Below are positions 7,620 to 15,505 of a DNA stretch of 18,113 nt, in pieces. The DNA comes from Desulfobacterales bacterium (GTDB taxonomy: Bacteria; Desulfobacterota; Desulfobacteria; Desulfobacterales; UBA11574). Made by a program: the position numbers and the translations under genes. The notes below the pieces were generated by a model. The model ran no database searches. It was not told the DNA's origin and saw nothing but the letters and a program-made list of their open reading frames with translations. Where the stretch lies: positions 1-18,113 of the forward strand of contig JAAXQD010000055.1 in assembly GCA_012974475.1 (NCBI GenBank), in the 5' to 3' direction. Positions within the stretch are counted from its first letter, which is position 1. Each line of letters opens with the position of its first letter.

Positions 7620-8480
7620 TCAAATTAATTTTAGTTCAGGACAACCAAACCTATTTGATGCTTTTTTGCGTTTTCCATGCCCCGTATAATAATCTTCATG
7701 GTGCAACTTTTCGCATATCATCTTGAAGTCATCCTCGCGGGCCAGAAAAGAATCCACAACATCAGGATCAAAGTGCTTTCCTTTTTCATTAATAATAATC
7801 TCTTTTGCTTTTTCGTGAGAAATGATATTTTTGTAAACCCTTTTCGATGTGAGGGCATCATATACATCGGGTAAAGCAACGATCCTGGCAGAAAGCGGTA
7901 TATTTTCACCACTGAGGCCTTTTGGATATCCTGTACCATTCCATCTCTCATGATGGTAATAAGCTATTTCCTTCGCAAGGGTGAGAAATGTTTGACCTTC
8001 AATTCCGGCATCAATAACTGTGAGGACATCTCCTCCTAAAGTGGAGTGGGTTTTCATTAACTCGAACTCCTCAGGTGTAAGTTTTCCGGGCTTCAAAAGT
8101 ATGGCATCAGGTATACCTACTTTTCCAATATCGTGAAGGATGGATGAATGATAGATGTCGTCAATGTATTCCTTCGTGATATAGCCAATATAGTTAGGCT
8201 TCTTGGCCATTTCTTCAGCGATTATTTTGGTATACTCTCGTATCCTTTCTAAATGGATGCCGGTATCGTCATCCCTGTATTCGGCAAGTTTTGCAAGGGC
8301 CAAGATGGTCGCCATCCTGGCAAGCTGGATACTATTATGATATCCTTGCGGTTCTCTATCATATTTCTCGTTCTTGTTGTGTCTGCGCAATTTATCAATT
8401 ATCAGTTGGTTCTCAGCGATCTTTTTCTCTAACGCTTTAACCCTTTGTTCTAATTCTTTACAGGTGGTTCTGTCGGTCAT
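7620..8480 (-). CDS. HD-GYP domain cyclic-di-GMP phosphodiesterase-like protein with N-terminal coiled coil
   Basis: 286 residues from ATG 8480, which has a good ribosome binding site (GGAGGAA, complement of 8486-8492); an upstream in-frame ATG at 8519 is less likely. HD-GYP proteins hydrolyse c-di-GMP to pGpG/GMP at a metal centre. Seen here are H76 (GIHLER), the HD pair H116-D117 in ILHDIGKVGIPD, the H143 region (KTHSTLGG), HHE at 176-178, NGTGYP at 181-186 with the intact GYP motif, and D205 in PDVYDALTSKR. Residues 8-33 form a charged coiled coil (CKELEQRVKALEKK), the leader that often precedes PAS domains in Desulfobacterales sensors. No PAS or receiver domain follows, so the sensory part seems absent or supplied by a partner. 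It lies 35 bp after the HEAT-protein gene, likely in one operon. Confidence 0.88.
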   Translation of the reverse strand: MTDRTTCKELEQRVKALEKKIAENQLIIDKLRRHNKNEKYDREPQGYHNSIQLARMATILALAKLAEYRDDDTGIHLERIREYTKIIAEEMAKKPNYIGYITKEYIDDIYHSSILHDIGKVGIPDAILLKPGKLTPEEFELMKTHSTLGGDVLTVIDAGIEGQTFLTLAKEIAYYHHERWNGTGYPKGLSGENIPLSARIVALPDVYDALTSKRVYKNIISHEKAKEIIINEKGKHFDPDVVDSFLAREDDFKMICEKLHHEDYYTGHGKRKKASNRFGCPELKLI

Positions 8481-8515
8481 TAGAATTCCTCCGATTGCGA
8501 AAGAAAAATAAAGGT

Positions 8516-11500
8516 TCAATCGTCCCCATCCGATGTGGAAGATTTAAGAGTTTTCAAATAGTCCCGGGCGGATTGTCGAACCCTTGGGTCGCGGTCTTCC
8601 ACATAAAGAGAAAGCACTTCGGTCACCCGGGGATGAGGTATCTGCGCGAGGGCAAAAGCGGCGGTGGCGCGAATCAAGGAACTCTTTCTTTTACGTAATG
8701 TGAAAAAACCTCCGGGAACCATGACTTTGGCCAATGGTTCAATGCAGGCTGGATCCGCTATCTGACCAAGAGCCCTGCAGCAGGCAATCAAACGCTCCGT
8801 CTCTTTGGCTGAATGGAGCAAAGAAACAAGCAGATCTATTGTACCCGCGGGTTTGAGTTTTCCCAAGGATTTGATGGCAGTCACTGCCATGCTGGAATCT
8901 TCGTGGTTGGCATATTCCAAAAGCAGCGACGTCAGTTCCGCATCATTCAAACGCTCCACAAGACGTAATGCTCCATGCCTCACTTTGGGATTCTCGTCAC
9001 CGATGGCGTAAGCCAATTCTGTTCTAATATCTTGAGTTATGTTATCGATTACTTCCAGGATTCGCAATCGTTCCTCGGCAAAACCTGCAAGCACCAGTTC
9101 ACCCTTGATTAGCTTGGCTGCTTTTGGCCCTAAATTCCCGAGTAAACGAGAAGCAATCTGTCTCAACCTTAGATCATCTTCTTTTTTGATGGCCTCAATG
9201 AGCATAGGTGAAGCTGCAGGCCCCAGACTGCCAAGAAGTTGTGTGGCTTGTTGCTGCCGGGAAAGGTCTTGGGATTTCAGGTCCTCCAGTAATATCTCCT
9301 GAGTTTTAAGATCCAGTTCTTGGATTAAAACCATTTTCAGCTGCTGGGCCGACGGGTCTTTGCTGTCTTTCAGTTGTTGCTGACGGTTGAGCAGATGCAT
9401 GTGGATTCGGCTGGCGAATGGATAGTCACCAAACCCGATAAGATTTGCAGTGGTTCGAGTAAGGAATACACTTATTTCTTTAACAACATCGGGCTCTTTC
9501 TCTTCCGCCAAAACGACCAGAAGCGGGTCGGTTAACAGTTTCACCGACCAGGCTTGAGAAGCGATAAATTGATCGTTGAGTAAATTACCCATAATATGGA
9601 TAATTTTTATTCGGATCTGAAGTGTTTGTTCTTTGAATCCCTGGAAAAGCTGATCGACCAAATGCCGGGACTTCTTCTCTTCACCCTTGAGAAAAAGATC
9701 GTTCAGCTGCTGCGCTGCTGAAATGAGAAAATCTTCGGTGAACTGAACCGCACCTTCTTCTTCCAGAGGCGCTTCTAATAAAGTTTTCTCCGCTTTTTGC
9801 TCTAAAGCAATTTGTGATTCAAGATTTTCTTCAGCTTCTGTAACTTCTTCCTCGATGTGGGTTGCCTGATCAGAACTGATTCCAATTTTTTCCTCCAGAA
9901 TCCCATAAAAATGTTGGTCGAAAATGATGCTGGATATTTTTTGATCTCTGGCAAAACCCCGCCAAAACTCTCCATCCAACTCTTTGTCTCTAGGGTTACC
10001 GAGTGCTATAATAAAGGTTCTCAGATCTTGAGTTGAGATTTGCTTTAAGAATGTGAGGCTACGGAGTCCGATTCTATCAAAAAGTTTGAGTAAACTTTCA
10101 GCCATAGTTTTAAATTCTGCGGTGTCTATCTTTATGCCGTTAACCAAAAGTCCCTCGCCGATCCTTGCCAGAGTGAAACCAGGTCGCTTGAGCAAGATGC
10201 TGTGAAGAGCCTTTTGAAGATCTTCAATAGAGTGGTTGATGGCCTTACTCTCTGGAGGGTAAAGTTTGATGTTGCTCGCGGAAGTGAGCAGATGCCGTAT
10301 CACTTGAGGAAGCTGGTTCAAATCCTGCTCATCCAGCCCTTGGTCCATATTTTCGAACAATTCGGAGGAATCGAGCATAGGTTCGATCATGCCATTTTCA
10401 TGCGATATTTCATGGTCTTTATCCTCCTCCTCCCCCCGGCCGATATTGGTATAACGCACCTGTTTGAGATCAATATGAAATAACCGCTGTTCTGTTGAAA
10501 AATCCTGCCAGAAATGCGGATCGACTACTTTCATGCTGATTTGACTGAAGGACTCTATCAAGACGGTCAACTCTTTTTCCTTAAGACCTCGAAAAAAAGT
10601 TATGCCAGCCAGCTCCAGCCGACTCAGAAACTTCACGAATGCCTCGGCAATGGATTTGAACTCAGTGACATCCGTGGGCTCGCCGTTAACCATCAAGGTT
10701 TTATCTGCTTGAGTGATATTAATACGTTCATTGTCAATGAGTATCTCAAAAATAGATTCCTTTAGCTTCTTGATAGCGCTGACAACGGCGCTGCTTCCAG
10801 GTGGGTAAAGCTTGCTGTTACGCACTGCGGTAAGAAGTGCATGAATAACCCCGGGAATTTGGGAGATGCTGGCGGGATCCAGAGGGATATCCTCCGGAAC
10901 GGCATCAGGCAGCTTCTCTCCCGTGTAATGCAATGCCTCTTTTGCATTGAATATTTTGTTGTTGAATGCCTGTTGTGATTCCTGGTAAGTTCGAGCTTTT
11001 TCACGGTTGGCCGAAAGCTGAAAATGGTAAGCCAGCGTCGCAGCAGAAGGGAGAAGGCGTTGGGAATGAAGGACTTCCTGATAGGTGCCAATTCGCTCAT
11101 GCAGTTCCTGTTTTTGATCCTCCTGGATTTTTCCGTAGGTAATATCCAAAATGCGCCTGCTGAGGAAACGAACGGTTTCATCGTTTATATGGAACTCTGA
11201 GCTGATTAAACCCTGCTCTACAGCTTGATCAACAAACTCCTGAACATTCGTCTCAATGTTTTCGGAACTGCCGGCGAGTGCGCTCAGTGAGATGTTTTCA
11301 CCATATGTGGCGGCATGGTCAAGCAAGTGCCTCCCTTCTTCATCTAAAGCTGCGATTTTCTGACTGACGATCTCTTCTAAAGATTTTGGCAGATAACCAT
11401 CCTCCAGAGGTTTGACAACCCATTGATGGCCGTCCAGAGTGACCTTCTCATCCTGAATCAATTTCCGCAAAATTCCGCTGAGAAAAAGAGGGTTGCCTTG

Positions 11501-11539
11501 GGTAAGTTGGGCCAGAACTTTCTCAAAATTTTCAGGCAA
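8516..11539 (-). CDS. Distal part of a split GGDEF-ATPase-HEAT protein: ATPase C-terminal part, duplicated unknown domain, HEAT-like repeats
   Basis: The frame is open from 11632; the earliest plausible start is TTG 11539, giving 1007 residues. There is no convincing ribosome binding site. Residues 1-215 continue an AAA/STAND-like ATPase (QLTQGNPLFLSGILRK, a GNPLF motif typical of the lid/helical part) and its helical follow-on. Residues 227-364 and 409-548 are two diverged copies of one domain, each with KLYPP, a VNGxxxD/T-EFK block, a GIxxF/SLTF strand and an FWxxF block. Residues 555-600 are an acidic linker. Residues 740-1000 hold HEAT-like repeats (ATQLLGSLGPAA, ASRLLGNLGPKA, CRALGQIADPA, DPRVRQSARDYL), probably protein-protein surfaces. 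It begins mid-domain and overlaps the upstream gene by 82 bp in another frame, so it looks like the 3' part of a broken gene. Whether it is translated is unknown. Confidence 0.75.
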   Translation of the reverse strand: MPENFEKVLAQLTQGNPLFLSGILRKLIQDEKVTLDGHQWVVKPLEDGYLPKSLEEIVSQKIAALDEEGRHLLDHAATYGENISLSALAGSSENIETNVQEFVDQAVEQGLISSEFHINDETVRFLSRRILDITYGKIQEDQKQELHERIGTYQEVLHSQRLLPSAATLAYHFQLSANREKARTYQESQQAFNNKIFNAKEALHYTGEKLPDAVPEDIPLDPASISQIPGVIHALLTAVRNSKLYPPGSSAVVSAIKKLKESIFEILIDNERINITQADKTLMVNGEPTDVTEFKSIAEAFVKFLSRLELAGITFFRGLKEKELTVLIESFSQISMKVVDPHFWQDFSTEQRLFHIDLKQVRYTNIGRGEEEDKDHEISHENGMIEPMLDSSELFENMDQGLDEQDLNQLPQVIRHLLTSASNIKLYPPESKAINHSIEDLQKALHSILLKRPGFTLARIGEGLLVNGIKIDTAEFKTMAESLLKLFDRIGLRSLTFLKQISTQDLRTFIIALGNPRDKELDGEFWRGFARDQKISSIIFDQHFYGILEEKIGISSDQATHIEEEVTEAEENLESQIALEQKAEKTLLEAPLEEEGAVQFTEDFLISAAQQLNDLFLKGEEKKSRHLVDQLFQGFKEQTLQIRIKIIHIMGNLLNDQFIASQAWSVKLLTDPLLVVLAEEKEPDVVKEISVFLTRTTANLIGFGDYPFASRIHMHLLNRQQQLKDSKDPSAQQLKMVLIQELDLKTQEILLEDLKSQDLSRQQQATQLLGSLGPAASPMLIEAIKKEDDLRLRQIASRLLGNLGPKAAKLIKGELVLAGFAEERLRILEVIDNITQDIRTELAYAIGDENPKVRHGALRLVERLNDAELTSLLLEYANHEDSSMAVTAIKSLGKLKPAGTIDLLVSLLHSAKETERLIACCRALGQIADPACIEPLAKVMVPGGFFTLRKRKSSLIRATAAFALAQIPHPRVTEVLSLYVEDRDPRVRQSARDYLKTLKSSTSDGDD
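9896..10315 (-). repeat. Second copy of an internally duplicated ~140-residue domain
   Basis: Residues 409-548 of the HEAT protein (QLPQVIRHLLTSASNIKLYPP ... FWRGFARDQ) align with residues 227-364. Shared anchor points are the KLYPP turn, LxVNGxxxDxxEFK, the L-x-F-L-x-R block and FWxxF. This is an ancient tandem domain duplication rather than a recent DNA repeat. Confidence 0.7.
10448..10861 (-). repeat. First copy of the internally duplicated ~140-residue domain
   Basis: Residues 227-364 (QIPGVIHALLTAVRNSKLYPP ... FWQDFSTEQ). Same order of anchor blocks as the second copy; the acidic stretch at 365-405 separates them. I cannot name the domain with certainty; similar segments occur N-terminal to HD-GYP or HEAT domains in deltaproteobacterial proteins (recalled, unverified). 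Confidence 0.7.
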
Positions 11540-12696
11540 CGAGACATTTGGGAAAATCTTTTGAAAATAATCTCCCGGCGAAGTAACAGCCTTCGGAGAA
11601 CGATAAGCGTAGCTTTGTCGCTGAAATGAAGGTCATCTATAAGAAGAACAAACGGCTTGGAATCTAAAACCTTGAGAATAAAATGAACAATGGCGTTAAA
11701 AATATGTTCACGCAAAGTCTTTCCATCTTCATGATGAGAGATGCCTTCAGGTTCTTCCGATTGATGTAATATGTAGGAAAGGCAGTTGGCTTCCTTCGGA
11801 GTTAGATCCTCTAAGATCTCTCTGCCTCTTTCGGGCTGTTGATTAAGCATCTCAAACAGAATATTCGTAATTATATAGTAGGGACGAAACATCTCTTGGG
11901 GAACACCTTTCACCGAAATCTGGTATATCCTGTTTTTAGGTAAACTCTGTTGAATCGCTCCCAAGATCTCGCTCTTGCCCATGCCGTCAGTTCCCTCGAC
12001 GATAAGAAACTGGCTTTGACGTTGACCAAATTTCTTTAGGGCTTCGGCAATCTTGACGAGTTGAGTCCTGCGACCGGTGATTTTTGCGTGATCCAATTGG
12101 TAGAGCGCTGTCTTAGGGAAGACGTCCTGGAGGTCAACTTGATCTGCACTGGCGATTCGATCTCTTCCAAATCTTTTGGCATGATAAAGGGCAGTATCTA
12201 CCTTTTGGATGAGAGATTTGCTGCTTGTCGCATCATCGGGGACTGATGCACACCCTATACTTAAGGTGATGTGGAGATCGCCTTCCACTTCGTCTAAGCA
12301 AATGGGTTCTTCATGGATCTGTTGGATAAGTTGTTCGCCAATTTGCAGGGCCGTCTCCTTATCAGCACCCGGCATGAGAATCATGAACTCATCACCCCCG
12401 TAGCGGATGACCATTCCTTTTTTTCCTGACACTTTTTTGGCAATCTTACCCACCCAGATAAGCACTTTATCGCCAACACCATGGCCATATGTATCGTTAA
12501 CCTCCTTGAAATAATCCAAATCCATCATGAGCAATGATGTCGGTTTGTTCTTCAGTGAATCCTGTGGCATCTTATGCTTCAAGTAGTTTAGGAGAAAACG
12601 ACGATTATATAGACCCGTGAGCTCATCTTCAAATATCAGGTGAGATGGATCCGTGCCCATATATTGGAGAAAATAAAGTAAATCTTTGTGTCCCAT
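11458..12696 (-). CDS. GGDEF diguanylate cyclase fused to AAA/STAND-like ATPase, frame-disrupted at its 3' end
   Basis: 412 residues from ATG 12696. Residues 22-185 are a GGDEF domain: DELTGLYNRRF, metal-binding DLDYFKEVNDTYGHGVGD (59-76), an intact GGDEF at 100-104, and LSIGCA near 145-150, so c-di-GMP synthesis is plausible. The product-inhibition I-site (RxxD, five residues before GGDEF) is missing; the stretch there reads KKGMVIRY. Residues 207-372 begin an ATPase domain: a GRRTQL lead-in at 208-213, Walker A GTDGMGKS (235-242) and Walker B VLLIDDLH (350-357). After about residue 373 the frame loses family sense, while the other frame continues it (PGDYFQKIFPNVS). About 40 C-terminal residues are therefore probably out-of-frame readthrough. 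Signs point to a decayed or recently broken gene once continuous with the HEAT-repeat frame downstream. Confidence 0.78.
   Translation of the reverse strand: MGHKDLLYFLQYMGTDPSHLIFEDELTGLYNRRFLLNYLKHKMPQDSLKNKPTSLLMMDLDYFKEVNDTYGHGVGDKVLIWVGKIAKKVSGKKGMVIRYGGDEFMILMPGADKETALQIGEQLIQQIHEEPICLDEVEGDLHITLSIGCASVPDDATSSKSLIQKVDTALYHAKRFGRDRIASADQVDLQDVFPKTALYQLDHAKITGRRTQLVKIAEALKKFGQRQSQFLIVEGTDGMGKSEILGAIQQSLPKNRIYQISVKGVPQEMFRPYYIITNILFEMLNQQPERGREILEDLTPKEANCLSYILHQSEEPEGISHHEDGKTLREHIFNAIVHFILKVLDSKPFVLLIDDLHFSDKATLIVLRRLLLRREIIFKRFSQMSRCLKILRKFWPNLPKATLFFSAEFCGN
11545..11595 (-). pseudogene. Frame break and probable deletion joining the two halves of the GGDEF-ATPase-HEAT gene
   Basis: Reading on the minus strand, family-like sequence ...DDLHFSDKATLIVLRRLLLR runs to about 11578 in one frame. 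It resumes as PGDYFQKIFPNVSLPENF from about 11578 in a frame displaced by one base. In related ATPases roughly 95-100 residues separate the Walker B Asp pair from the GNP(F/L)F motif; here a joined reading gives about 48. So around 50 residues (the strand 4 / sensor region) plus a non-multiple of three appear to be lost. The expected spacing is recalled from the AAA_16-type ATPase family, not measured here. Confidence 0.65.
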
Positions 12697-13423
12697 AAAA
12701 TATTAGCTTCCGATCTTTCCGAATGCGTTGATTTGTTTAAATTTATTATTTCTATCGGTGCTTAGGTTCAGATTTACACTCTTAGCTCCGATGTTCGACT
12801 TGCCAAGAAGCACATTAATTGTTGCAAGAATCGTGCAAATTTATATTCTATTGCATAAAACGGAATAATGCAGAGATATCAAGCAGGTAGGCTAAAAGAT
12901 GAATTGTGCAGCAGTATCATATGACAACATTTGTCATGTGCCGTGCCACACTTTGACAGTTTTTACACTATTTTGGGTAATATTAGGAGAAAGAAAAATC
13001 TGAGAAGGTTCAAAGGATAGGGCAGCAGATTTGAGTAATTTATGGAAGATAATTGAAATATTATTCTGAAACAGAAGAGATTGATATTGGTGCTGAACCG
13101 GTGAATTAAAGGTTACGTGACTTAATTGTACATTTCCAAAGACAATAATTCGAAACCAAAAGTTGCGTTATCTTGCAAAAAGGTCAGATATCTAATGATT
13201 CCGGACCGATGTGATATTAAAAATGTATCTGGCGCTCAGTTTCAGCATTTTAATGAAAACCAGATTATCCCCTCAACACAATATCTTGTATAATTTTGTT
13301 CCACCCCAAACCGATCTTATATTCACGATGTATTGCCTGAAGCTTCAATTTCCGAAAAGTGAATGTTTAAAACCGAAATCATAATCAGAAGAATTCAAGG
13401 GGGTTAAACTTGAAGATAAGGCT
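12697..13423. other. 727-bp intergenic region without a credible gene
   Basis: AT-rich stretch between the hypB 3' end and the 5' end of the GGDEF gene, both on the minus strand. It should hold the GGDEF gene promoter, but no confident -35/-10 pair was found on the minus strand. No convincing ORF, tRNA or repeat family was seen apart from a 17-bp palindrome and a possible plus-strand promoter, listed separately. Confidence 0.6.
12921..12937. promoter_or_regulatory. 17-bp palindrome ATGACAA-CAT-TTGTCAT, possible operator
   Basis: Perfect 7-bp arms around a 3-base spacer, of the size and symmetry of a dimeric repressor site. A TTGACA hexamer follows at 12953-12958, with TAATAT 19 bases beyond it, giving a possible but loosely spaced plus-strand promoter. 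It lies 225-241 bp upstream of the GGDEF start codon. Confidence 0.35.
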
Positions 13424-14194
13424 TTATCCATGAAGCTTTTGCATCAGCCATTCGATCCAGGAATCAAAGCCCTCTTCCGTCCTTGCGGATATTTCAAAAA
13501 TCGGCATTTGGGGATTGACTTTGCGGATATTTTGAACTGCGGTTTCTCTGTCATAATCAAGATGCGGAAGTAAATCGATTTTATTGAGTAACGCCGCATG
13601 GCACACGCGAAACATCAGCGGATATTTCAAAGGTTTGTCTTCTCCTTCGGTGACGCTGAGAACGACCACCCGTAAATTCTCACCCATATCAAACTCGGCC
13701 GGACAAACCAGATTCCCAAGATTTTCTACAATTAAAAGATCAAATTCATCCAGGTTAAAGTTGCCGGCCGCTGTTTTAATCACATGGGCTGTCAGGTGAC
13801 AGTCACCTCCGAAGGCATCTGTGTTGATCTGAACAACAGGTGCACCGAAACCGGAAAGCCGGTCAGCGTCATTGGATGTGCAGATATCTCCCACAATCAC
13901 AGCACTTCTCACCTCATGGGTAATATGTGACAGTGTTTTTTCGAGAATGGCGGTCTTCCCGGATCCCGGTGAACTCATGACATTAATGACAAAGACGCCT
14001 TTTTCAGCAAACATGTCGCGATTCTGCTGAGCCATGGCATCATTAACGTCCAGCACCTTACGGGCAATCTTTATTTCCCGGGATCCCCGTTTCTTGCTCT
14101 CCGTGACAACACCATTGCCGGCATGAAAATGGCTAGGCTTTTGGAAATCTTTGTGGTGGTAATATCGCTGGGTTTTATACATATCAGTCGGCAT
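13424..14194 (-). CDS. hypB: Hydrogenase nickel incorporation GTPase HypB
   Basis: SIMIBI-class GTPase that works with HypA to load Ni2+ into NiFe hydrogenase precursors. From ATG 14194 it has 256 residues. Evidence: G1/P-loop MSSPGSGKTAILE, VGDICTSNDADRL, the conserved dimer-interface metal site Cys-His in GGDCHLTA, the VENLGNLVCPAEF segment, and G4 NKIDLLP. The start is uncertain: GAGG upstream in the hypA end favours 14194 (MPTDMYK), and 14182 (MYKTQ) directly abuts the hypA stop; the longest frame, from 14344, would read through most of hypA. The N-terminus lacks the CxxCGC high-affinity nickel motif of E. coli HypB, but holds a small His cluster (YYHHKDFQKPSHFH) that could bind metal. 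It is coupled to hypA; no hydrogenase structural genes are in the window. Confidence 0.93.
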   Translation of the reverse strand: MPTDMYKTQRYYHHKDFQKPSHFHAGNGVVTESKKRGSREIKIARKVLDVNDAMAQQNRDMFAEKGVFVINVMSSPGSGKTAILEKTLSHITHEVRSAVIVGDICTSNDADRLSGFGAPVVQINTDAFGGDCHLTAHVIKTAAGNFNLDEFDLLIVENLGNLVCPAEFDMGENLRVVVLSVTEGEDKPLKYPLMFRVCHAALLNKIDLLPHLDYDRETAVQNIRKVNPQMPIFEISARTEEGFDSWIEWLMQKLHG

Positions 14195-14552
14195 CTGTGG
14201 TGTCCTCATCGACAACTTCGATGGAAATGATATCCAGTTCCCTGCCAGAGATAACCTCCACAGAACCGCTGCTGCATTGCTCACATCTAAACACCGGTTC
14301 GTGAACGGTCCACTCCACTTGACAATCGGTGCATCTTGCGACAACGGGAATTTCTTCTATATGGAGATCCGCATGATGCAGGGGGGTATCCTGGGCTGCA
14401 ATTTGGAAACAAAAACGAAGACTTTCGGGCACGACGGCTGCCAGCTTTCCGACTTTCAGATTGACCCTGTCAATCCGTGCATTTTCCAGATCCGCAGGTA
14501 TTGAAGCGATGGCAATCTCAACAATCTGCATCGCAATACCCATTTCATGCAT
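14184..14552 (-). CDS. hypA: Hydrogenase maturation nickel metallochaperone HypA
   Basis: 122 residues, the usual HypA size of 110-120 plus a short acidic tail. The start at 14552 is fixed by the N-terminal Met-His-Glu (MHEMGIAMQIVE), whose amino group, His2 and Glu3 bind Ni2+; the longer frame, from 14594, would bury it. The zinc site is complete: C74-x2-C77 (ARCTDC) and C90-x2-C93 (FRCEQC). Motifs VNLKVGKLAAVVPESLRFCF are typical. It lies only 20 bp after the sucD stop with just a weak ribosome binding site, and overlaps hypB. It therefore appears to be at the end of the sucCD transcript, an uncommon placement for hyp genes. Confidence 0.94.
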   Translation of the reverse strand: MHEMGIAMQIVEIAIASIPADLENARIDRVNLKVGKLAAVVPESLRFCFQIAAQDTPLHHADLHIEEIPVVARCTDCQVEWTVHEPVFRCEQCSSGSVEVISGRELDIISIEVVDEDTTDAD

Positions 14553-14572
14553 ATATAAACATTTCCATGATA

Positions 14573-15445
14573 TTATGAAAAAACCTCTGCACACAACTCC
14601 CCAAAGGTGCCGAGATTCTCACAGATATGAATTCCCGCGGCCTTCATTGCATCAATTTTTCCCTGGGCGGTTCCGCTGCCACCACTGACGATGGCGCCTG
14701 CATGGCCCATGCGTCTTCCGGGAGGTGCTGTCAGGCCGGCAATAAATCCCACCACCGGTTTTGTGACATTCTGGGTTATAAATTCAGATGCTTCCTCTTC
14801 GGCAGTCCCGCCGATCTCTCCGACCATAACGATCCCTGTGGTCTCGGAATCTTTTTCAAAGGCATCGAGGCAGTCGATGAAATTCGTGCCGTTGACCGGA
14901 TCGCCGCCGATACCGATACAGGTGGTCTGCCCGATTCCCTGGGAGGTTAACTGGTACACCACCTCGTAGGTCAGGGTTCCGGATCTGGAAACAACGCCGA
15001 TGGGGCCGCCCGGCGTATGGATCGGTCCGGGCATGATTCCAACCTTGCACTGGCCCGGCGTAATGATCCCCGGACAATTGGGACCGATGAGTCGGGACGC
15101 CGACCCCTTCATGTAATTTTTAACTTTCATCATATCCAAAACCGGGATGCCTTCGGTGATGGCAACGATAAGTTCAACAGATGCGTCTGTCGCCTCCATG
15201 ATGGCATCGGCAGCAAATGCCGGGGGGACAAAGACCATGCTGCAATTGGCCTCGGTGTTTTCAACCACCTCTTTAACGGTATTGAATACCGGCACATCGT
15301 CCATTTTCTGGCCACCTTTGCCCGGCGTTACACCGGCAACCACATTTGTACCGTATGCAACACACTGACGTGCGTGAAACTGCCCTTCTTTGCCCGTAAT
15401 TCCCTGAACCAACAAACGCGTATTATTGTCAACGAATATGCTCAT
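14573..15445 (-). CDS. sucD: Succinate--CoA ligase alpha subunit
   Basis: Alpha subunit of succinyl-CoA synthetase (succinyl-CoA + ADP/GDP + Pi to succinate + ATP/GTP), the substrate-level phosphorylation step of the TCA cycle; it acts with SucC. 290 residues. N-terminal CoA-binding fold with LLVQGITGKEGQFH (11-24) and GVTPGKGG (38-45); the active-site phosphohistidine is His248 in GRRMGHAGAIVSGG; also GIGGDPVNGT (178-187). Ribosome binding site GAGGT is at the complement of 15453-15457. It is separated from sucC by 325 bp that contain a MITE-like element, whereas the two genes are normally adjacent or overlapping. Confidence 0.96.
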   Translation of the reverse strand: MSIFVDNNTRLLVQGITGKEGQFHARQCVAYGTNVVAGVTPGKGGQKMDDVPVFNTVKEVVENTEANCSMVFVPPAFAADAIMEATDASVELIVAITEGIPVLDMMKVKNYMKGSASRLIGPNCPGIITPGQCKVGIMPGPIHTPGGPIGVVSRSGTLTYEVVYQLTSQGIGQTTCIGIGGDPVNGTNFIDCLDAFEKDSETTGIVMVGEIGGTAEEEASEFITQNVTKPVVGFIAGLTAPPGRRMGHAGAIVSGGSGTAQGKIDAMKAAGIHICENLGTFGELCAEVFS

Positions 15446-15505
15446 TCTTCATACCTCGATATTTTTGTAATCTTTCATTTTTTGAAGCAAGCCGGCTCCG
15501 AAAAA

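Noticed and set aside
11500..11620. Programmed ribosomal frameshift joining the two halves of the GGDEF-ATPase-HEAT gene
   Set aside because: No X-XXY-YYZ slippery heptamer lies in the right phase (TTTTCCCA is out of phase), and the joined domain would still lack about 50 residues, which a frameshift alone does not explain.
14195..14344. Extended HypB start at 14344
   Set aside because: The added 50 residues overlap hypA coding sequence and resemble nothing in HypB; starts at 14194 or 14182 fit better.
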